Below, one piece after another: positions 57,304 to 64,000 of a stretch of DNA of 64,000 nucleotides. Where the stretch lies: the NCBI RefSeq assembly GCF_030247195.1, contig NC_080671.1:96049870-96113869 (forward strand), given 5' to 3'. Positions within the stretch are counted from its first letter, which is position 1, and each line of letters starts with the position of its first letter. The notes under the pieces were generated by a model. The model was not told the DNA's origin. It saw nothing but the letters and a program-made list of their open reading frames with translations, and searched no databases. A program made the position numbers and the translations under genes. Source of the stretch: Topomyia yanbarensis. Taxonomy: Eukaryota > Arthropoda > Insecta > Diptera > Culicidae.

Positions 57304-60086
57304 AGGGGGGGCCCTTTTTTCCTATTATATCTGCTAAATCTTCTACAAAAAAGTGTGTATTTGAATTACTGTTTTTTACCAAACCGGAAAACTCATGTTA
57401 ATGGACTATTGAACGTTGTACTCGTGAAGGTTCAGAGGGCCGAGAAATTGCTGGCTTAACTTGCCCCAATTTAGTTTGTTAAATATTCAAAAATGACAAA
57501 TCAATCTGATATGATTTTTATGTCATTGCTACCCTTCCGATCTTTGACTCGCCTATTCCGCACATGACGCATTTGGCCCAAAAAACGTGAAAAATTCCAA
57601 CGCATCCAACCTAATTTGAACACAGCAACGGTAGTACCCCAACCAATGGTAAATATGTAGTTGACTTCTGAGCGAACATTTGAGCTTAACCTCTTTTTAT
57701 GTCCACACTTTGCATTGCAACAGCAAAAACAGACCTACAGACAGACCGACCAGCAGACCGGTAGTCCTATTGATTCTACCAGTTCGTCCATCCATCCATG
57801 CATCCATCCATTCATCGAGTCACGGGGGGACTGTTCCCATGGCACACGAACCACAGATTTTGGTGCGTGTGTACATGTTGATTTAGTCTAGGCTTTCGGT
57901 CCTGATTCGACTCTCAATGGAAGGACGACGGTCAAATTGGTCTCGATGTAGATGCCGTCGTACCAGTCGTTCGTGCCGTTAATTGGTCAACTTGGGGGTA
58001 TGCTGAAACTATGGTGCATTGGTGTTGTTTTTTCTTGTGTGTGAAAATTAGTTTTACTTTTCATAGTTCCTAAGTTAGGTTTGGACAAACATTGTAGAAT
58101 AGTGGTTTGTCCTTTTCTTCTACACATATATATTGAGTTTGAGCACTGTCCAGGATGATTGAACAACACATGCAATTTTCAGTAAAAATCTAATTCATCA
58201 ACTTATTACGATGTACATTCTCTTAAAATAATTATTTCCATCGTCATCGTAGCGCTAGATCATCTGTTTCGGAGTTTTTTATTCATCTTTCACCTTCTCG
58301 TTGACCGTACATCAGCGTCACTGTGACGTAGATTTTTTTTTGCCATTTCATTTCAAACATTGAATAAAAGCAATAAACGCATTCCGTACTTCGGACCCAA
58401 CTCGTAGCTGGAAAGCTTCTATTAGCAAGGGGCTCCAGGATCAGTCATCACTGTTTTCGGGTGCTCTGCCGTGTTTGTTACGTGATTTGCTACAAAATGA
58501 TTGGCCAAAACAGATGCTGCAACCATACTACTGAGTGGGTTGGAGAAAAAACCTGATGACTACAGCACTACAGGTTTCCGTTCACTCCCATCAGTAGTAG
58601 CGTTGAAACGAATGGAAAAGTGTAGCACGAAATTCGATTTTAATGGAAAACAGTGCACACGACCTGGTAATTGGAGATGAGAGGACCTTGTGCTCGTCGA
58701 ATTTCATCAAAAAATAGAAAACAAAACTAGGAAAAAGCTCTTTCCTCATCTGCCATGAAAATTAGTTAGGAGAGTAGTTGTTTGAACACTCGTTATTCTG
58801 GCGTTCCTGTCTAGTTTTTGCACTGATTTTGAGATTGAGTGGCCATTTCGAGATATTGCTTGTTTTTCTATCCTATATTGAAGTAATGGAATCCAACAAA
58901 GTTCCTAGCGGAAAACTGGAAGACGATTAGTTTCTCCTATAAGTAACATCGTTTGCAAGAGCAGCTGCGAACAAAGTTAGAAACAATACGTTTCAGCCTC
59001 ATTGCCATCGTAGGAGCAGCTTAGCATCGTTGCGTTGCGCTGGAACAGAACGTTAGAGAGTCCCAAATGCACTAGGATTTTTCACCAACTACTTATAAGA
59101 GCTGTTGTTCTGCGGCTTCACTATGCTATTATTGGAAATTCTATGGGAGTTTATGCCAGTGGAGCTCCTTTTGGCAGCAAGTGGTTGCTGTTTGCCGGAC
59201 GAGAAGGCTTACATATCGAATTGGGCGTAAGGGAGCCACTGAATAATGTAATAGTTCTGATGGATTTGGTACGTATACTGGCTCCATCGTACGAGAGGGT
59301 ATGATATGCGGAACATTAACAGTATTTTGGTTTTGTTTTCTTGAATGGGCGAAACTTGGGCGGGTGCTTTCGTTGAAATGCTCCACATGGTAAAGAATAT
59401 TGTTTCTTTTCTCGATAAATTATTTCCATTGTTTTTTTTTACTTCTTTGGCCTAGACACTTGTTTGAGTTTGAGTTTGTGCGACCATCTATGGTTGCTAC
59501 TCCGTTATTGATCGGGACTAACTGAAATTGCACAGAGAACCAATAGATGATAATCCCTAGTAATAATTGAGTTTTATAACAGTTTTATAGTAACTGATGG
59601 AGGCACTTGTAGCGTGCAATAAAACTTCATTTGCTACTTAGAAATGCATGGGAGTTACAAATCATCCTTCAATATACAACTCCTGGTAATCCCAAGTTGT
59701 TTATTCATCAATAACAGCGCCGGCTAGACCGTAGATCGTAGCGGCAAAAGGAAGGAATGTCCATCACTCGCTTTTGCTAGAGGCCGTATATAATACCGCG
59801 CACTCCACAAGTATTTCGGGAGAAGGGAGATTGTTAGTAAAGATAGAGGTTCGAAATTTTACCGGAGCTCGCACGCGATTTAAGATTTTAGAAATTTCTT
59901 GGCGCTCGGCTACCAGGGGACTCATTAGGTGCCTAAAATACATTTTTTGGAAAATCGTAACAGCGAGTAGCGAAAAATAAACTTAACTCAAATATTATTT
60001 TTCAGAGAACAAATCAGTTAAGAGAAAAACACGAAAAAATCGAAATGAAAAGGTATTAAAAGTGTAAAACAAAATGGGGGTACAGC
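57304..60086. other. Anonymous spacer
   Basis: A short CAGACAGACCGACC and TCCATCCATCCATGCATCCA simple-repeat stretch lies at about 57733-57815. The 89-codon plus-strand frame at 59035-59304 has no domain I can name. No gene, element end or structural RNA is recognised. Confidence 0.4.
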
Positions 60087-60888
60087 AAAAAACCTGTTTT
60101 AATTCACCTAGAGGTGAAATTGTGCCTTTCTAATTTTTCCAAATATATGATAGGCTTCATATCACTTGTTATGTTCAATATGATTATGAAAATGTCTATT
60201 ACATTCTTAGTACACTTTGCACCTACATTACGTTTAATTAACTTAACATTGAACGAATATGTTGTCTTCCTGTTTACTTATTTTGACCTATCTTAACCCT
60301 TTCATGTCCATTTTTTTTCTAGTGTATGTAGGGTTTCAAAAATATTTTTTCTTGAGAACGGTGAGGTCAAGAAACTCGAAAAAAAAATTTTCATAAAGGT
60401 AGGTCCTTCCATGGCAGTGCTAGAAGCGGCTCAATTTTTACCTTCCAATGCTCACTACAATTCTCCTAGAATATTTACAATAGTCCAACTGCGTGGAAAA
60501 CGTAGCCAAAAATAATCTAAACTGATAAGTTTTATCAGTTTTCACTAATATTGCAACTTAAAGTTATATGAAAAATTAATTTTCCGTCGTCAACGTAAAC
60601 TGTCCCTGGCAGCACTGCTCCATCGGAGTTCAATCAGACTAATTGCAATAACTTCAGTTCTAGAGCTGATCCTTGTAGCTGTTCACACTCAAATGAAAGC
60701 CAATAGTCAAATAGTATTAGCCTTACTTGTTTTTGTGAGTAAATCTTGCCTCAATCAAAAGTTATAGCTGCTTAAAAACGTTGTTGTCCACAAACAACAT
60801 GGACATGAATGGGTTAATAAAAAAATAGGATTAGGTTGACGATTTTCAGAGCAATGGTATAATATTTCTATATGAGAAATGCAAAAAT
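60087..60888 (+). repeat. Dispersed repeat, ACCTAGTGG family, copy 3, split by a MITE
   Basis: The left part (AACCTGTTTTAATTCACC to TTAGTACACTTTGCACC, 60087-60222) matches 25754-25884. The right end, CAGAGCAATGGTATAATATT and TATGAGAAATGCAAAA, resembles the repeat end at 28885. A TTAA-flanked element (60297-60813) sits between them. Confidence 0.65.
60297..60813. mobile_element. TTAA-flanked MITE, piggyBac-type
   Basis: The ends CCCTTTCATGTCCAT and, inverted, CCCATTCATGTCCAT differ at one base. TTAA lies outside each end (60293-60296 and 60814-60817). It is 517 bp, non-coding, and inserted within an older dispersed repeat. Confidence 0.82.
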
Positions 60889-61145
60889 ATGATAAATCAA
60901 TCAAGTTTAAAATATAAGAAATGTAAAAAGGCTATTTTCCTCATTTTTTCTCGGAATTACGTCAGATCTCGACGTCTCATGTATTTTAAAGACATTTAGC
61001 ATAAAAAATTGTGGTGCGAGTTTATATGGGAAATTGCTGTGTGGCTGAACTCATTGACCTATAACTCCAGAGCCGGAATTCCGATCACAAAACCTTCAAT
61101 ATCGACGGATGAGAATGTTACACCATTCATTTAAAGATTATAAAA

Positions 61146-61373
61146 ATGACGGACAGTAGCAAGGGCAACGTGCACGGACAGATCAGGGTAACACCAGGAG
61201 AGGAGGAGGAACCGAAGAACCCCAAGAAGGTCGGAGAAGAACAGCGAAACAACCGACAAATGGAAAGTGGATGGCGAACCGTAGAAACCGTAGATAAGAG
61301 AAGGAAAACCAGAAAGGAATGGATGAAAAGAATAAAAAGAAGAAAGCCTTCGGCTGTGCCAGAAGAGGTATAG
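61146..61373 (+). other. Charged 75-codon frame, possible retroelement relic
   Basis: This short frame starts MTDSSKGNVHGQIRVTP and is dominated by Lys, Arg and Glu. It stands out from the AT-rich surroundings in composition and ends 90 bp before AT-rich DNA resumes. No domain is visible. It could be the N-terminal remnant of a retroelement ORF1, but there is no adjacent element sequence to support that. Confidence 0.25.
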
Positions 61374-61857
61374 GAGATCTCGAGACGCTCTAACCCTCAA
61401 AGCAAACGACGCACAGTGTTTCCAAATAGGCAAAAACGTGATCGAAATTGTTTTGACCACGAAAAATCGATTTTCGAACTACACCGTCTTCAGCAAAGTT
61501 TATCTATAAAATATTCCCTATCGTATTAAAGTACTAGTTTGGTGATTAATCCCCCTAAAGCTGAGAAGCAAATTTTTGCTTGTTCATTTTTGAAAATAGT
61601 AAAAAATTGAATTCAGCGAAGTTGTAGGGAATATAATAAGAAACAACTTTGCTGAAGAGAATATGTATCTATATTTTGATTTTAATACACATTTGTAGAG
61701 TTTTCTATGATACACCCCTGAAAATCACTTTTTTCAAAATAACTTTTCAAAGTGATTTTTTAGAATTTCAAAATGTTTAAAGATTTTTTTCGGCATAAGA
61801 AAATACACAATTTTTGTTATGCAAGCTTATTTCTATCTCTATTATTATCTGGATCCA

Positions 61858-62015
61858 GGGGGCGTAGCGTAGTTGGTAAATCGATTGCCTTGTACGCAGT
61901 GCACCTGGGCTCGGGTCCCGACCCCACACATAGAGTTAGAAATTTTTCATAAGAGATTTTTCTAACCCTATGAGATGAGTGACCTTAAGGTTAAAACCTC
62001 TATAATCCGAAAAAA
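61858..62015 (+). mobile_element. tRNA-derived SINE
   Basis: A box TAGCGTAGTTGG (61865-61876), an altered B box (GGCTCGGGTCCC), the TTAGAAA...TTTCTAACCC stem, GTGACCTTAAGG and a short A-rich tail match the copy at 63629. No clear target duplication. Confidence 0.88.
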
Positions 62016-63616
62016 CACTTACTTCAATCCGCAAATTTCCGCAGACAAAGCCATATTCATTCGAATCTAAAACAAACGCTAACAAATCCAAGAATAACCA
62101 TTTGTCGCATGCTGCAAAAACATATATTCAAAAAACGACTCTAAAACCCTTTTATAAGGCCATTAAAAAATTACATCACACATTTAAGGGTAAAACTATG
62201 AAGTATGAAACATGTTGTTACATATGTGAGAGGTAGGAGGGGAGGGGAGGTGTTAACATAGCTTACCAACTACAAATTGGAATCAAACATTGGAGATATA
62301 CCAATACTATGTTTTCAATTCTGAAATCTTTTAGTTTGGATTGAAATTATAATAAAATGTTCCATCTCCACTTGTGTCACTTTCAGTGACTGTGTTGTCA
62401 CCTGGCCCGACCAAAAGATTTTTCGCCTTCTCAGATAGCGGAGTATTGTTCTTCGGCGGAAATCCTCTGATTTATGTAATTAGATGATCAGATTCTCCAA
62501 CAATCGGCGTACTAGATCTGTGTTGGTTTCTACCCTGGAGGGCTTTTGAGTATGATCCTCCTTGTAATTTCGTGAGCCTTCGTTCATAGATTGCGGGGTT
62601 TCTTCTGACAATTGACCAAAAGGAAGTAGGAAAGACGAAATCACTTTGGCCCCATTAATTACGATTTTCTGTACAAACGCTGGCAATCATAGAGTATATC
62701 AAAACTAAGGAAAATTAGTAGTATTTTTTCATGGTTTTGATATTTTTTTTCTATATAAAAATCCTCCTGTTATTACATGTTAGGATATGTCTAAGGAACA
62801 ATCTTTGATGATATGTGGGCATATAGAGTCTATTAAAATAAACTGTAAGTGATCTTCCTACGGAAACATAGCAAAAACACGATTTTTGATTGGAGACACC
62901 TATAAATCATGTCAAAATTAAGCCATTTTTGGCGAAAGTTCTTAAATTCACACCTAGAACAAAAATTTGAGCTGACCGATGTGTAATTCAAAACTTTTTC
63001 AAAATGTGGAGAAGTCTAATGCTTAGTTTTCAATGGTAAAACGCCATGAGATTTTATCAGCTAAGTTATGCTCCGCCAGCTTGGATTTTTCGAGTACGGT
63101 GGATATCAATTTTTCATGAGTGTTGTCATGACACAGCTGCTATCTTGGTTTTGGGTCCACGGAGGATTTCAATATGACAATACATATGACAATTCCCTTG
63201 AATTCATCTATATATAAATATATTGTATGTTTGATTTCAAATGACAAATCGTCATAAAAATAACACCGTCTTGGAGCTCAAACTATAGCAAACCATACGT
63301 AGTTAATATGTTTATATGAAGTAAGTGTCTGAATACAAAAATTGATGTCATAGATTAAAAATCTATCTCATATAAAAGTATCCATTACGTATGGTTTCAG
63401 TTGGTAAATTTTACAGGAAAATTTCATCATTTATAATCCATGATTCCTACTCGGATATTAAATTGACAGCAAATATCAATTTACGACCCTTAAACGCCTA
63501 ATATTAAATATTAAAAATGTCTAAGTTGCATGCTTGAAGATAAAAGATTATCATGAATAGGCCGCCATCTTGAATTTTGATCTACAATCTTATACATAAA
63601 AATAGCGAAGGCTATT
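62016..63616. other. Anonymous AT-rich spacer
   Basis: No gene or element terminus is recognised. Confidence 0.5.
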
Positions 63617-63628
63617 TACCTTTGTGTT

Positions 63629-63793
63629 GGGGTAGGCGTAGCGTAGTTGGTAAATCGATTGCCTTGTACGCAGCGCACCTGGGTTCGAGCCCCGACCCCG
63701 CACATAGGGTTAGAAATTTTCATAAGAGATTTTTCTAACCCGAAGAGGCGAATGACCTTAAGGTTAAAACCTCTATAATCGAAATAAAAAAAA
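63629..63793 (+). mobile_element. tRNA-derived SINE with perfect 12-bp duplication
   Basis: This is the best-preserved copy. It has A box TAGCGTAGTTGG (63639-63650), B box GGTTCGAGCCC (63682-63692), a perfect 10-bp stem GGGTTAGAAA/TTTCTAACCC (63707-63741), the GAATGACCTTAAGG block and an A-rich tail. TACCTTTGTGTT flanks it exactly (63617-63628 and 63794-63805). RNA polymerase III would transcribe it from the internal boxes; movement requires a partner LINE. The family is probably one of the tRNA-related SINEs known from mosquitoes, which I cannot name with certainty. Confidence 0.93.
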
Positions 63794-63805
63794 TACCTTT
63801 GTGTT

Positions 63806-64000
63806 ACTATTGAGCTTTACGCAATTTCCTTTACCAAAAATATGCATATTTCATACTTCCTTAGAAATGAAATGGCGACTATATTGAACTAATATCAGTC
63901 ATTGATGATTTCAAAATTGTGATGAACATAAATTTTAGGTACTGGTAAGATGCTTGAAGACAATTTTCTAATTGCCGAAAACATACTCAAAAAAAAAATC
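63806..64000. other. Window end, anonymous
   Basis: No feature is visible. Confidence 0.5.

Noticed and set aside
59035..59304. 89-codon plus-strand frame as a host gene
   Set aside because: No recognisable domain, splice context or neighbouring coding signal.
63629..63793. tRNA gene from its A and B boxes
   Set aside because: Exact 12-bp target duplication, A-rich tail and other family copies show it is a SINE.

Overview
This window is repeat-rich eukaryotic DNA, most likely from a culicine mosquito (Aedes/Culex type). The inference rests on AT-rich non-coding sequence, an insect-like RpS5 retropseudogene, an I-clade retrotransposon, tRNA-derived SINEs and many small inverted-repeat elements. 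I find no intact host gene. Every coding signal I recognise belongs to a mobile element or to one dead processed pseudogene, and nearly all of those frames are broken.

Layout. At 1-1010 is the end of a hAT-like element whose sister copy lies inverted at 48495. At 1690-2220 is a processed RpS5 pseudogene. From 2377 to 15112 comes a chain of non-autonomous DNA transposons: hAT types with 8-bp target duplications at 2377-4718 and 8344-9081, a 770-bp inverted-repeat element at 9483-10252, and a TTAA-flanked element at 13556-15112 carrying a truncated SINE. A family of untranslated ~450-bp repeats fills 11.0-13.5 kb and recurs at 45.2-47.9 kb. From 17805 to 24500 lies a complete insertion of an I-clade non-LTR retrotransposon on the minus strand, bounded by the 10-bp duplication AGGCCAAAAT. 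Its ORF1 and ORF2 are both disabled, and a 335-bp MITE sits in the endonuclease domain.

From 25 to 34.9 kb the sequence is mostly anonymous, with hairpins, a hAT-type MITE (30652-31378), a near-perfect TTAA palindrome (31986-32186) and a 125-bp MITE with a 9-bp duplication (34409-34533). From 34.9 to 38.9 kb there is 9-bp minisatellite DNA, degenerate on the left and nearly pure on the right, around a 2-kb segment with two tRNA-like sequences. A 5'-truncated non-LTR retrotransposon (38998-41113) follows.

The most structured part is 44.5-56.6 kb. Inverted arms of a ~187-bp satellite enclose a PIF/Harbinger transposon (48086-55027, TTA duplication). It carries a decayed intron-containing transposase on the plus strand and a decayed MADF-domain gene on the minus strand. 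Its transposase gene was split by a hAT-like element (48495-53119, duplication CTAAAGAG), and that element contains a 5'-truncated non-LTR retrotransposon. The order of insertion can be read directly from the duplications. From 56.7 kb to the end are a palindromic element, a TTAA-flanked MITE nested in an older repeat, and two more tRNA-derived SINEs, one with a perfect 12-bp duplication. Family names come from reading motifs; no database search was possible.
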